64,000 bases of DNA, from NCBI RefSeq assembly GCF_008704395.1, contig NZ_CP023695.1, forward strand, positions 6,882,001-6,946,000. Direction: 5' to 3'. The DNA comes from Streptomyces alboniger. GTDB taxonomy: Bacteria; Actinomycetota; Actinomycetes; Streptomycetales; Streptomycetaceae. The notes under the pieces were generated by a model that searched no databases, was not told the origin of the DNA, and saw nothing but the letters and a program-made list of their open reading frames with translations. This document shows, piece after piece, positions 8,052-16,931 of this stretch (positions are counted from its first letter, which is position 1; the number at the start of each line of letters is the position of its first letter). The translations under genes were made by a program, and so were the position numbers.

Positions 8052-9557
8052 TCATCCGATGGCGGGGAGCGGACGATAGACGGTGAGCGCCTCCGGGAGC
8101 TTGTCGAGCAGCAACGCGCCCTGGACCTCGGTGAGTTCACCGTCGTACGCCGCCACCGTGCCCGGCCCGATGTCGTCCACCCGCAGACTCCGCAGCCGCA
8201 CTGCCGCCTGGACCGGGGTGCGGACCGCGGAACCGGCGAGCGCGGCGGCGAGCAGCCGCACGCCCGGCGTCCGGCCGCCGTGCACGGCGCGTACGTCCAG
8301 CAGCCCGTCCGCCAGGTCGAGCCGGCGGCCCGGCGCGAGACCGAACCGGTGGTACGAGCCGTTGCCCGCGAAGAGCAGCCACAGCGGCCGCCTGCGGCCC
8401 CGGACCTCGGCGCTCATCGGCGCCGGCTTCGAGCGCAGCGTCCGCAGGGCGGCGAGGGCGGCGGCGGGCCGGTCGCCCAGGCGGCGCGCCCAGCGGTCGC
8501 TGCGGCGGACCGTCTCCGGGAGGACACCGAGGCTGAAGGTGTTGAGGAAGATGCCCTCGGTCCTGTCCTCCTCGGGAGTGCCGTCCGGCGAGCTGAAGCG
8601 CCCCACGTCGACCGCCACCGCGCCGCCCTCCTCCACGGCACGGCACAGGTCGCGCGTCTCCTCCACGCCGATGTCGTACGCGAAGTGGTCCGGCCTGCCG
8701 CCCGGCAGCACCGCGAGCGGCAGCCCGTGGCGCAGGGCGACACCGGCCGCGGCGTTGACGGAGCCGTCACCGCCGCACACCCCCAGCGCCCGCGCGCGGC
8801 CCGCCGCCTTCTCCAGCTCGGCGCTCAGGTCGTCCGGCGCACAGGTGATGACCTCGGCGAGTGGCAGGACGGCCCGCAGGGCCCTCGCACGCTCACCGGC
8901 GCGCGCACCGGACTCGGCGACCAGGACCAGGCCCTCACCGCCGGGCAGGGCGGGCGCCTCGGGACGCGGCCTGCCCGGGGCGGGCAGCTGACCGCGGGTC
9001 GGCGCGAGGCCGCGCACCGCGAAGGCCGCGCCCGCGCCGAGAGCCGCGCCCGCGACGACGTCGCCCGGGAAGTGCACGCCGGTGTAGACGCGGGAGAGCG
9101 CCACCGCGCCCGCGACGGGCGCGACCCCCGCGCCCCAGGCCCGCGACTCCAGCGCCACACCGGTGGCGAAGGCCACGGCGGACGCGGAGTGACCCGAGGG
9201 GAACGACGTGGTGATCGGCTGCCGCTTCAGCTGCCGGATCAGCGGCACCGTGTCGAGCAGCGGCCGAGCCCGTCGCACCGAGCGCTTGCCGAGCGTGTTG
9301 ATGGTCGCGGAGGCCAGCGCGAGCGAGGCGACCCCGCGCACGGCGGCCCGGCGGGCCCTCGGCGTGCCGGTCGCCGCCATCACCGCCGCCGTGCCGAACC
9401 ACAGCAGCCCGTGGTTGGCGCTGCGGCTCAGCCGGGGGAGGAAACGGTCCGCCCCCGGCCAGTGCCGGGAGGCGACCGCGTCGAAGACGCGGTAGTCGAG
9501 GGCGAGCAGCCGGGCCCGCGGGCCGTCCTGACGTGAGGGGGAGACATCTGCGGTCAT
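8052..9557 (-). CDS. PAP2-superfamily phosphatase fused to diacylglycerol-kinase-like domain
   Basis: 501 residues, two domains. The N-terminal half is a membrane PAP2 lipid phosphatase with its three motifs: KRSVRRARP (91-99), FPSGHS (119-124) and SRVYTGVHFPGD (155-166). The C-terminal half is a lipid/DAG-kinase catalytic domain with GGDGSV (about 261-266) and a final GPGTVAAYDGE strand. Such fusions are common in actinomycetes and presumably act on membrane (poly)isoprenoid or glycerolipid phosphates; the substrate is unknown. The ATG at 9557 has GGAG a few bases upstream; an in-frame upstream ATG at 9647 would overlap the divergent ABC-F gene and is rejected. Confidence 0.92.
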   Translation of the reverse strand: MTADVSPSRQDGPRARLLALDYRVFDAVASRHWPGADRFLPRLSRSANHGLLWFGTAAVMAATGTPRARRAAVRGVASLALASATINTLGKRSVRRARPLLDTVPLIRQLKRQPITTSFPSGHSASAVAFATGVALESRAWGAGVAPVAGAVALSRVYTGVHFPGDVVAGAALGAGAAFAVRGLAPTRGQLPAPGRPRPEAPALPGGEGLVLVAESGARAGERARALRAVLPLAEVITCAPDDLSAELEKAAGRARALGVCGGDGSVNAAAGVALRHGLPLAVLPGGRPDHFAYDIGVEETRDLCRAVEEGGAVAVDVGRFSSPDGTPEEDRTEGIFLNTFSLGVLPETVRRSDRWARRLGDRPAAALAALRTLRSKPAPMSAEVRGRRRPLWLLFAGNGSYHRFGLAPGRRLDLADGLLDVRAVHGGRTPGVRLLAAALAGSAVRTPVQAAVRLRSLRVDDIGPGTVAAYDGELTEVQGALLLDKLPEALTVYRPLPAIG

Positions 9558-9645
9558 ATGCTCCGGGTACCCGGACCGGTCGCCGCCACTACCGCCGCAC
9601 AAACCGGTTTGCCGCGACGGTGGCCCGACACGGAGAATCCCGCCC

Positions 9646-11265
9646 ATGGGACATCTGGAAGCCGCGCACCTCGAGTACTACTTGCCGGACGGGCGGGCGC
9701 TGCTCGGTGACGTCTCCTTCCGGGTCGGCGAGGGCGCGGTCGTCGCCCTGGTCGGGGCCAACGGCGCGGGCAAGACCACACTGCTGCGGCTGATCTCCGG
9801 CGAGCTACAGCCGCACGGCGGCAGCGTCACCGTCAGCGGCGGCCTCGGCGTGATGCCGCAGTTCGTCGGCTCCGTACGGGACGAGAGCACCGTGCGCGAC
9901 CTGCTCGTCTCCGTCGCCCAGCCGAGGATCCGCGAGGCCGCGAAGGCCGTCGACGCCGCCGAGCACGCGATCATGACGGTCGACGACGAGGCCGCGCAGA
10001 TGGACTACGCCCAGGCCCTCTCCGACTGGGCCGAGGTCCAGGGCTACGAGGCAGAGACGCTGTGGGACATCTGCACCACCGCCGCGCTCGGCGTCCCCTA
10101 CGACAAGGCCCAGTTCCGCGAGGTGCGCACCCTCTCGGGCGGCGAGCAGAAGCGCCTCGTCCTGGAGGCCCTGTTGCGCGGCACCGACGAGGTCCTGCTC
10201 CTCGACGAGCCGGACAACTACCTCGACGTCCCCGGAAAGCGCTGGCTGGAGGAGCGGCTGCGGGAGACCCGCAAGACCGTGCTGTTCGTTTCCCACGACC
10301 GGGAGCTGCTCGCCCGCGCCGCCGAGAAGATCGTCAGCGTCGAGCAGAGCCCCGGGGGCGCCGACGCGTGGGTGCACGGCGGCGGCTTCGAGACGTTCCA
10401 CGAGGCCCGCAGGGAGCGCTTCGCACGCTTCGAGGAGCTGCGCCGCCGCTGGGACGAGAAGCACGAGCAGCTGAAGAAGCTGGTGCGCACCTTGCGCCAG
10501 GCCGCCGAGGTCAGCCACGAGATGGCCTCGCGCTACCACGCGGCACAGACCAGGCTCCGCAAGTTCGAGGAGGCGGGTCCGCCCCCGGAGCCGCCCCGCG
10601 AGCAGGACATCACCATGCGCCTGCACGGCGGCCGCACGGGCGTCCGTGCCGTGACCTGCGAGGGCCTTGGTCTCACCGGCCTGATGGAACCCTTCGACCT
10701 GGAGGTCTTCTACGGCGAGCGGGTCGCCGTCCTCGGCTCGAACGGCTCGGGAAAGTCGCACTTCCTGCGCCTGCTGGCGGGCGAGGACGTGGCGCACACC
10801 GGCGCCTGGAAGCTCGGCGCGCGCGTCGTGCCGGGCCACTTCGCGCAGACCCACGCGCACCCCGAGCTGTTCGGCCGCCCCCTCCTCGACATCCTGTGGC
10901 GCGAGCACGCGCAGGACCGCGGCGCCGCGATGTCCCGGCTGCGGCGCTACGAACTGACCGGCCAGGCCGAGCAGAAGTTCGAGCGTCTCTCCGGCGGCCA
11001 GCAGGCCCGCTTCCAGATCCTGCTCCTGGAGCTGGAGGGCTGCACGGCCCTGCTCCTCGACGAGCCCACCGACAACCTCGACCTGGAGTCGGCCGAGGCC
11101 CTCCAGGAAGGCCTCGAAGGCTTCCAGGGCACCGTCCTCGCCGTCACGCACGACCGCTGGTTCGCCCGCTCCTTCGACCGCTATCTGGTCTTCGGCAGCG
11201 ACGGCCGGGTCCGGGAGACCCCCGAGCCGGTCTGGGACGAGCGCAGGGTGGAGCGCACGCGGTAG
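9646..11265 (+). CDS. ABC-F family ATP-binding cassette protein
   Basis: 539 residues with two nucleotide-binding domains and no membrane segments, the layout of ABC-F translation factors and ribosome-protection proteins. First NBD: Walker A GANGAGKTT (37-45), signature LSGGEQKRL (163-171), Walker B LLLDEPDNYLDV. A charged helical linker (about 250-300) follows. Second NBD: Walker A GSNGSGKSH, signature LSGGQQARF, Walker B LLLDEPTDNLDL. ABC-F proteins bind the ribosomal E site; some give antibiotic resistance. Whether this one is a housekeeping factor or a resistance protein cannot be read from sequence. It is divergent from the PAP2 gene with an 88-nt gap. Confidence 0.95.
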   Translation: MGHLEAAHLEYYLPDGRALLGDVSFRVGEGAVVALVGANGAGKTTLLRLISGELQPHGGSVTVSGGLGVMPQFVGSVRDESTVRDLLVSVAQPRIREAAKAVDAAEHAIMTVDDEAAQMDYAQALSDWAEVQGYEAETLWDICTTAALGVPYDKAQFREVRTLSGGEQKRLVLEALLRGTDEVLLLDEPDNYLDVPGKRWLEERLRETRKTVLFVSHDRELLARAAEKIVSVEQSPGGADAWVHGGGFETFHEARRERFARFEELRRRWDEKHEQLKKLVRTLRQAAEVSHEMASRYHAAQTRLRKFEEAGPPPEPPREQDITMRLHGGRTGVRAVTCEGLGLTGLMEPFDLEVFYGERVAVLGSNGSGKSHFLRLLAGEDVAHTGAWKLGARVVPGHFAQTHAHPELFGRPLLDILWREHAQDRGAAMSRLRRYELTGQAEQKFERLSGGQQARFQILLLELEGCTALLLDEPTDNLDLESAEALQEGLEGFQGTVLAVTHDRWFARSFDRYLVFGSDGRVRETPEPVWDERRVERTR

Positions 11266-11379
11266 CCCGCCGCTTCCGCGCCGCGCGCCCGGACCTCGCC
11301 CGGTGCATCCTGGGGTAGTACGCGCCGAGCGGGTACCCGGGGGGCAGGGAGCGACGCGACGAGGCGATCGGAGCGATCC

Positions 11380-11613
11380 ATGAACGGAGTCGACCCGGGT
11401 CAGCTGGACGACCAGCAGCTCATCAAGGAGCTGGAGACCATCCACCGGACCCGGCACACCACCCTGCTGCACGGCTCGGACGACGCCCTGCGGGCCCACG
11501 ACGAGCGCATGGCGGAGCTGGAGGCCGAGTACCTGCGCCGCCATCCGCGCAGGTCGGTGGCGCCCGGGCGCACCCGCACGGGGGCACGGGAGAGGGGGAA
11601 CACGACATCATGA
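11380..11613 (+). CDS. DUF6158-like small protein
   Basis: 77 residues with a short conserved core, LDDQQLIKELETIHRTRHTT plus AHDERMAELEAEYLRRHP, which resembles the actinobacterial DUF6158 family. The C-terminus is a short basic, disordered tail. Function unknown. The stop overlaps the start of the next gene (ATGA), so the two are probably co-translated. Confidence 0.75.
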   Translation: MNGVDPGQLDDQQLIKELETIHRTRHTTLLHGSDDALRAHDERMAELEAEYLRRHPRRSVAPGRTRTGARERGNTTS

Positions 11614-12200
11614 CGCAGCACGACACCACCACCCCGCACGTCCTCGACCGGCACGGCCAGGCACTCACCCTCTTCACCGACCGGGTGCACGCGGTCCACG
11701 ACGACCAGTGGGACGCGCCCACCCCCTGCACCGACTGGACGGTGCGCGACCTGGTCAACCACCTCACTTCCGAGCAACTGTGGGTACCGCCGCTGCTCCG
11801 TGACGGCGCCACGGTCGACACCGTCGGCGACAGCTTCGACGGCGACATGCTCGGCCCCGACCCGGTCGCGTCCTGGGACACCGCGGCCACCGCGTCCCGC
11901 GCCGCGTTCCGCGAACCGGGCGCCCTGGAGCGCTCCGTCCACCTCTCCTTCGGCGACACCCCGGCCATCTTCTACTGCGCCCAGATGACCACCGACCTGG
12001 TGGTGCACGCCTGGGACCTGTCCCGGGCGATCGGCGCCGACGAGACGCTGCCCGCGGACCTCGTCGAGTTCTCCGTACGGGAGATCTCGCCGTACGCGGC
12101 GGAGCTGGAGAAGAGCGGCCTCTTCGACCCGCCGCTGGAGCCGCCGCCGGACGCCGACGCGCAGACGCGGCTGCTGAGTCTGGTCGGGCGCCGGGCGTGA
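11610..12200 (+). CDS. TIGR03086-type maleylpyruvate isomerase-like metal-binding protein
   Basis: 196 residues of the DinB/MDMPI-like fold. The N-terminal pattern CTDWTVRDLVNHLTSEQLW contains the conserved His of the family, and a second conserved region is TTDLVVHAWDLSRAIG (about residues 128-143), whose His is normally a metal ligand. Members of this fold in actinomycetes include mycothiol-dependent isomerases and transferases; no substrate can be assigned. It overlaps the DUF6158-like gene by 4 nt. Confidence 0.85.
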   Translation: MTQHDTTTPHVLDRHGQALTLFTDRVHAVHDDQWDAPTPCTDWTVRDLVNHLTSEQLWVPPLLRDGATVDTVGDSFDGDMLGPDPVASWDTAATASRAAFREPGALERSVHLSFGDTPAIFYCAQMTTDLVVHAWDLSRAIGADETLPADLVEFSVREISPYAAELEKSGLFDPPLEPPPDADAQTRLLSLVGRRA

Positions 12201-12282
12201 GACCGGCGAGCACCGGGGGCGCATGGGGCGGCGGCAGGCCACGGCCGATTCTTTTCGCACGCGGCGGGGTAACCGATCTGCC

Positions 12283-13293
12283 ATGAGAGTTGGCGTGGTG
12301 GACGTGGGGTCGAACACGGTACGGCTGGTGGTCGCGGACGCCGACGGGCAGGTGCCGCTGCCCGTCCACACGGTGAAGCGCCGGCTGCGGCTCGCCGAGG
12401 ACGTGGACCGGGACGGGCGGCTCGGCGAGGAACCGGTCCGCAAGCTGGTCGAGGCGGTGCGCGACGTACGGGCACAGGCACGGCGGTGGGGCGTGGCGGA
12501 GCCGTTCGCCTTCGCCACGTCCATCGTGCGCGACGCGCCGAACCGCACCGAGGTGCTCGACGCCGTGGAGGCGGGGACCGGGCTTCGGCTGCGCACCCTG
12601 ACCGGGGAGGCCGAGGCGGAGCTGACGTTCCTCGCGGCCCGCAGGTGGATGGGGTGGCGCGCCGGACCGCTGGTGCTCTTCGACATCGGCGGCGGCACGT
12701 TCGAGGTCGCGTTCGGCCGCAGTCGGCTGCCCGACTACGCGGCCTCACTGCCGCTGGGCGCGGGCCGCCTCACGCGGGACTTCTTCGACGGGCAGGACCC
12801 CCCGCGCGGGCGCGACATCAAGGCGGTCCGGCGCCAAGTGCGCCACCAGCTGCGGGACGTGGCGGCGCGGATCCGCTGGGAGATGCCGCACACGGCGGTC
12901 GCCACCTCGCGTACGTTCCAGCAGCTCGCCCGGTTGTGCGGCGCCGCCCCCGGGCGCTACGGCCCGTTCGTCCAGCGGGAGTTGGGCCGGCTCGAACTGG
13001 GCAGGGCACTCAAGGAACTCGCGCAGCTGCCCGCCGACCGGCGGGCGCAGCTGCCGGGCATCTCGGCCGCGCGCGCGGGACAGTGCCTGGCCGGCGCGGT
13101 CGTGGCCCACACGGCCATGAAGCTGACCGGACTCGAATCACTGACCGTGTGCCCGTGGGCGCTGCGCGAGGGAATCCTGCTGCGTTACATCGAGGACGGC
13201 GACGACGCCTGGTGGGCCCAGGAAGAGCGGACGGCCCCCGGGGACGGTACGCGCGACGACTCGACACCCCTGCGGCTGGCCACCTCGCCCTGA
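12283..13293 (+). CDS. Ppx/GppA phosphatase family protein (exopolyphosphatase-like)
   Basis: 336 residues of the ASKHA fold. The first phosphate loop is VDVGSNTVRLVV near the N-terminus, the second is FDIGGGTFEVAFG, and EAEAELTFLAARR holds the conserved acidic region of Ppx/GppA enzymes. These hydrolyse polyphosphate and/or (p)ppGpp-type nucleotides. The ATG at 12283 is preferred because the family N-terminus begins exactly there; an in-frame ATG 20 codons upstream adds only a basic, non-conserved segment. It is convergent with the CBS gene and the two share a hairpin terminator. Confidence 0.9.
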   Translation: MRVGVVDVGSNTVRLVVADADGQVPLPVHTVKRRLRLAEDVDRDGRLGEEPVRKLVEAVRDVRAQARRWGVAEPFAFATSIVRDAPNRTEVLDAVEAGTGLRLRTLTGEAEAELTFLAARRWMGWRAGPLVLFDIGGGTFEVAFGRSRLPDYAASLPLGAGRLTRDFFDGQDPPRGRDIKAVRRQVRHQLRDVAARIRWEMPHTAVATSRTFQQLARLCGAAPGRYGPFVQRELGRLELGRALKELAQLPADRRAQLPGISAARAGQCLAGAVVAHTAMKLTGLESLTVCPWALREGILLRYIEDGDDAWWAQEERTAPGDGTRDDSTPLRLATSP

Positions 13294-13333
13294 CGCGATT
13301 TCACTCCGATGTCACTTCGCTCTGACACCGGCC

Positions 13334-13372
13334 CGCGCACCGCCGGAAGGCGGGCGGGGGGCGCGGTGCGCG
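13334..13372. terminator. Hairpin between convergent genes
   Basis: A perfect 10-bp inverted repeat (13334-13343 with 13363-13372; stem CGCGCACCGC) with a 19-nt G-rich loop. It lies between the convergent ppx-like and CBS genes and could terminate both. There is no T-run, which is normal for Streptomyces terminators. Confidence 0.6.
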
Positions 13373-13384
13373 ACGGCAGGCCTC

Positions 13385-13825
13385 TCAGGCCTGGTGGATG
13401 CCCGGCCAGCTGTCCGGGTCGGCGCGGCTGATGTCGGCCAGCGCCGACGAGGGGTCCTGGGAGAGCGCGAGATCACCGAGGCTCACCATCCCCACCGGGT
13501 GCCCGTCCTCGACGACGGGCAGCCTGCGGACCGCGTGGTCGCGCATCAGACCGACCGCGTCCGACACGGCGTCACCGGGGGCCACCACCACGGGATTGGG
13601 CGTGCACACGGCCTCGGCGCTGACGGTCAGCGGATCGGCGCCGTCCGCCACGGCACGCAACGCGATGTCCCGGTCGGTGAGCACACCGATGACCCGGCCG
13701 TCCGCGGCGACCAGCACGTCTCCGATGTCCTGGGCGCGCATGAGCTGCGCCGCCTCCACGAGAGAAGCGTCGGGGCGTACCGCCACCACGCCCGGTGTCA
13801 TGACGTCCCTTACGAATTCAGCCAT
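13385..13825 (-). CDS. Tandem CBS-domain protein
   Basis: 146 residues that are essentially two CBS domains: the first from FVRDVMTPGVVAVRPDASL to VIGVLTDRDIALRA, the second from VCTPNPVVVAPGDAV to HPVGMVSLGDLAL. CBS pairs bind adenine nucleotides and usually sense energy or redox state; no fused enzyme is present. The ATG at 13825 has GGAAGG six bases upstream, which decides against the in-frame ATG 12 codons earlier. It is upstream-adjacent in the same direction to the pyruvate-oxidase-like gene's 3' side, separated by about 150 nt. Confidence 0.9.
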   Translation of the reverse strand: MAEFVRDVMTPGVVAVRPDASLVEAAQLMRAQDIGDVLVAADGRVIGVLTDRDIALRAVADGADPLTVSAEAVCTPNPVVVAPGDAVSDAVGLMRDHAVRRLPVVEDGHPVGMVSLGDLALSQDPSSALADISRADPDSWPGIHQA

Positions 13826-13972
13826 GGCTGACCTTCCTGCATGCGTTCGTTCGTCGGACACTCCTCGGGGTGACTCCGCCCGAAGTACCCCTGTGCCACA
13901 CGGCTATGCCCCGCCCACCCGGCAGGTTTGCGCCGCCGGCGGGACGGCCGGGGCGGCACCGTCGAGCGGGCC

Positions 13973-15809
13973 CTAACCGCGGTGGCCGCGGCCCTTCCTG
14001 TCCTCGCCGGCCCTGCCCGCCCCCGGCAGGAACTCCTGCATCTTCGCCTTCAGCCCCTGCTTCACCATCGAGGAACGGTCGGCGTCGCCCTTGAGGACCG
14101 ACTCCGCCGTCGCCTCCATCTGCTCCCACGTGGCGTGCGGCGGGATCGGCGGCACCGCCGGGTCGGTGCGGAAGTCGATGACCACCGGCTCCCGCGCCTC
14201 CAGACCGGCCCGCCAGGCCGCCTCGACCTCCTCGGGGTGCTCCACCCGGATCCCGGTCAGACCGATGGACCGCGCGAACTCCGCGTACGGCACGTCGGGC
14301 AGCGACTGCGACGGCAGGAAGGACGGCGCGCCGCCCATGGCCCGCATCTCCCAGGTGACCTGGTTCAGGTCCTGGTTGTTCCAGACGGCGACGACCAGCC
14401 GCGGATCGTCCCAGCGGTGGTGGTACTTGGCGGCCGTGATCAGCTCCGCCATGCCGTTCATCTGCATCGCGCCGTCCCCCACCAGGGCGATCACGGGACG
14501 GTTGGGATGCGCGAACTTCGCCCCGATCGCGTACGGCACACCGCACCCCATCGTGGCGAGCGTCCCCGACAACGAGGCGCGCATGTCGCCCCGCATCGTC
14601 AGATGACGCGCGTACCAGTTCGCCACCGAGCCCGAGTCGCACGTGATGAGCGCGTTGTCGGGCAGCAGCGGGTCAAGGGCGCGCGCCACGTACTCGGGGT
14701 TGACGGGGTCCGCGGACTGCTCGGCCCTGCGCCGCATCACGTCGCTCCAGCGCCGGACACCCGCGCAGACCTCCTCCTGCCACTCGCGGCTGACCGCACG
14801 CCGGTCCTTGTCGATCAGCGGGATCAGCTCGCGCAGCGTCGCCCGTGCGTCGCCGACGAGATTCACCTCGTACGGATACCGCATCCCGACCATGTGCGGA
14901 TCGATGTCGATCTGCACCCCGCGCGCCGAGCCCGGCTCCGGCAGGAACTGCGCGTAGGGGAAGCTCGACCCGATCGTCAGGAGCGTGTCGCAGTCGCGCA
15001 TCAGCTCGTACGAGGGACGGGTGCCCAGCAGGCCGATCGAACCGGTGACATAGGGGAGTTCGTCGCTCAGCGCGTCCTTGCCGAGCAGCGCCTTCGCGAC
15101 ACCCGCGCCGAGCAGCTCCGCGATCTCCTCGACCTCGGCGCGGGCCCCCGCCGCGCCCTGGCCGATCAGGATCGCCGCCTTGTCACCCGCGTTGAGGACC
15201 TCCGCGGCCCGCTCCAGGGCCGTCGGCGACGGCATCGCCGTCCAGCCGCTGCGGTCCAGGCTGGAGGGGACCATCTTGAACGCGTGCGGGGGTGGGGTGT
15301 AGTCGAGTTCCTGCACGTCACCGGGGATGATCACGGCGGTCGGGCAGCGGCGCGCGTATGCGGTGCGGATCGCCCGGTCGAGGACGTTCGGTAGCTGCTC
15401 GGGCACTGTCACGGTCTCCACGAACTCGGACGCCACGTCCTTGAACAGCGTGTGCAGATCGACCTCTTGCTGGTACGAGCCGCCCATCGCGCTGCGGTGC
15501 GTCTGTCCGACGATCGCGAGCACCGGCACATGGTCGAGCTTCGCGTCGTACAGGCCGTTGAGCAGATGAATGGCGCCCGGCCCCGACGTCGCCACGCACA
15601 CGCCGAGGCGTTTGCCGAACTTGGCGTAGCCGACGGCTTCGAACGCCGACATCTCCTCGTGCCGCGCCTGCACGAACCGCGGCTGGTCCTCGGCCCTGCC
15701 CCACGCGGCGAGCAGACCGTTGATGCCGTCACCCGGATAGCCGAAGACCTGCTCGACCCCCCCAGGCGCGCAGCCTCTCCAGGATGTGGTCGGCGACCGT
15801 GACACTCAT
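13973..15809 (-). CDS. Thiamine-diphosphate enzyme, pyruvate oxidase/dehydrogenase (PoxB)-like, with apparent frameshift near N-terminus
   Basis: About 611 residues of the acetolactate synthase/pyruvate oxidase family. Visible are the ThDP Glu region FVQARHEEMSAFEAVGYAKF, VATSGPGAIHLLNG, the central FAD/DHS-type domain and the C-terminal ThDP motif GDGAMQMNGMAELITAAKYH. The likely product oxidatively decarboxylates pyruvate or a related 2-oxo acid. The expected start is ATG 15809 with GGAGG upstream, giving MSVTVADHILERLRAW. The frame is then lost in a run of seven G (15757-15763): with six G it reads on into GVEQVFGYPGDG; with seven it stops 10 codons later. A GTG at 15805 in the downstream frame gives a nonsense N-terminus. 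Either a sequencing error or a genuine mutation. Confidence 0.85.
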
Positions 15810-16071
15810 GGCGGAACCCTCCGGGCGGGTCGGGAATCGGCGGTCACCCCCGGGTGTCCGGGGCGACCCGGAGGAAACCTACGGCCGGATCGGGGGCGTT
15901 TGGCCCTCCCCACGCGGGGCAGGCGAAGAAACAGTGCTTCGGACCGGAGGCACGTCCGTGGGAGCGGTCGCATCGCTCGCCCCGGGTGTGTTCCCGTCGT
16001 GGTCCGACGCCTGCGCACTCCCACGGTGACCGTCCATCCCCAGGCACCCCCCAAGGGAGTTGCGACGCACC

Positions 16072-16905
16072 ATGCGTTCCCACACGAGCACCGCGGTACC
16101 GCCCAGGAACACGGCCGCACCGGCCAGGAGCAGGCGCCACTCTCACGACGACGCCCCGGACACCACCGAGGCCTTCGAACGCCTTCTCGATCTCGATAAG
16201 GGCCCCGAACGGGACGCCTTGCGCCAGGAGATCGTCCAGGCCTGGCTGCCCATGGCACAGCGCCTCGCGGGCCGCTTCCGCAACCGCGGCGAGTCCCTCG
16301 ACGATCTGCGCCAGGTCGCGGCCCTCGGCCTCGTCAAGGCCGTCGACCGGTACGACCCGCAGCGCGGCACCGCCTTCGAGAGCTACGCCGTGCCGACCGT
16401 CACCGGCGAGATCAAGCGGCACTTCCGCGACCACATGTGGACCCTGCACGTGCCACGCCGCGTCCAGGACCTGCGCAACCGCGTGCGGTTCGCCCGCCAG
16501 GACCTCTCCCAGACCGTCTCCGGGCGCGCCCCCACCACCGCCGAGATCGCCGAGCACGCCCACATGAGCGAGGAGGACGTGAAGACCGGCCTGGAGGCGC
16601 TCGAAAGCTTCACCGCGCTCTCCCTGGACGCCGAACTCCCGGGCAGCGAGGACGGCTACTCCCTCAGCGACGCCCTGGGCGGCCCCGACCCCGCGCTCGA
16701 CGTCGTCGTCGACCGCGAGGCCGTCAAGCCGCGCATCGCGCAACTGCCCGAGCGGGAGAGGACCATCCTCTACATGCGGTTCTTCGGCGACATGACGCAG
16801 AGCCGCATCGCCGACGAGATGGGCATCTCGCAGATGCACGTCTCACGGCTGATCAGCCGCTGCTGCAACCGGCTGCGCGACCAGGTCATGCGGGACGCCG
16901 CCTGA
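16072..16905 (+). CDS. SigB/SigF/SigG-subfamily RNA polymerase sigma factor
   Basis: About 277 residues. Region 2 is recognisable in LPMAQRLAGRFRNRGESLDD, LRQVAALGLVKAVDRYDP and FESYAVPTVTGEIKRHFRDH; region 3 in PRRVQDLRNRV and PTTAEIAEHAHMSEEDV; region 4 in LPERERTILYMRFFGDMTQS with the helix-turn-helix IADEMGISQMHVSRLISR. This is the stress/development SigB-F-G group that is large in Streptomyces and usually controlled by anti-sigma factors; none is encoded next to it. ATG 16072 is preferred; a TTG at 16060 abuts the AAGGGAG site and cannot be used. The first ~25 residues are basic and not conserved. Confidence 0.93.
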   Translation: MRSHTSTAVPPRNTAAPARSRRHSHDDAPDTTEAFERLLDLDKGPERDALRQEIVQAWLPMAQRLAGRFRNRGESLDDLRQVAALGLVKAVDRYDPQRGTAFESYAVPTVTGEIKRHFRDHMWTLHVPRRVQDLRNRVRFARQDLSQTVSGRAPTTAEIAEHAHMSEEDVKTGLEALESFTALSLDAELPGSEDGYSLSDALGGPDPALDVVVDREAVKPRIAQLPERERTILYMRFFGDMTQSRIADEMGISQMHVSRLISRCCNRLRDQVMRDAA

Positions 16906-16931
16906 CACTGCCTGACACCGCCTGGTGCCGC

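Noticed and set aside
9558..9647. Upstream start of the PAP2/kinase gene at 9647
   Set aside because: It would overlap the start of the divergent ABC-F gene; the ATG at 9557 has its own GGAG site.
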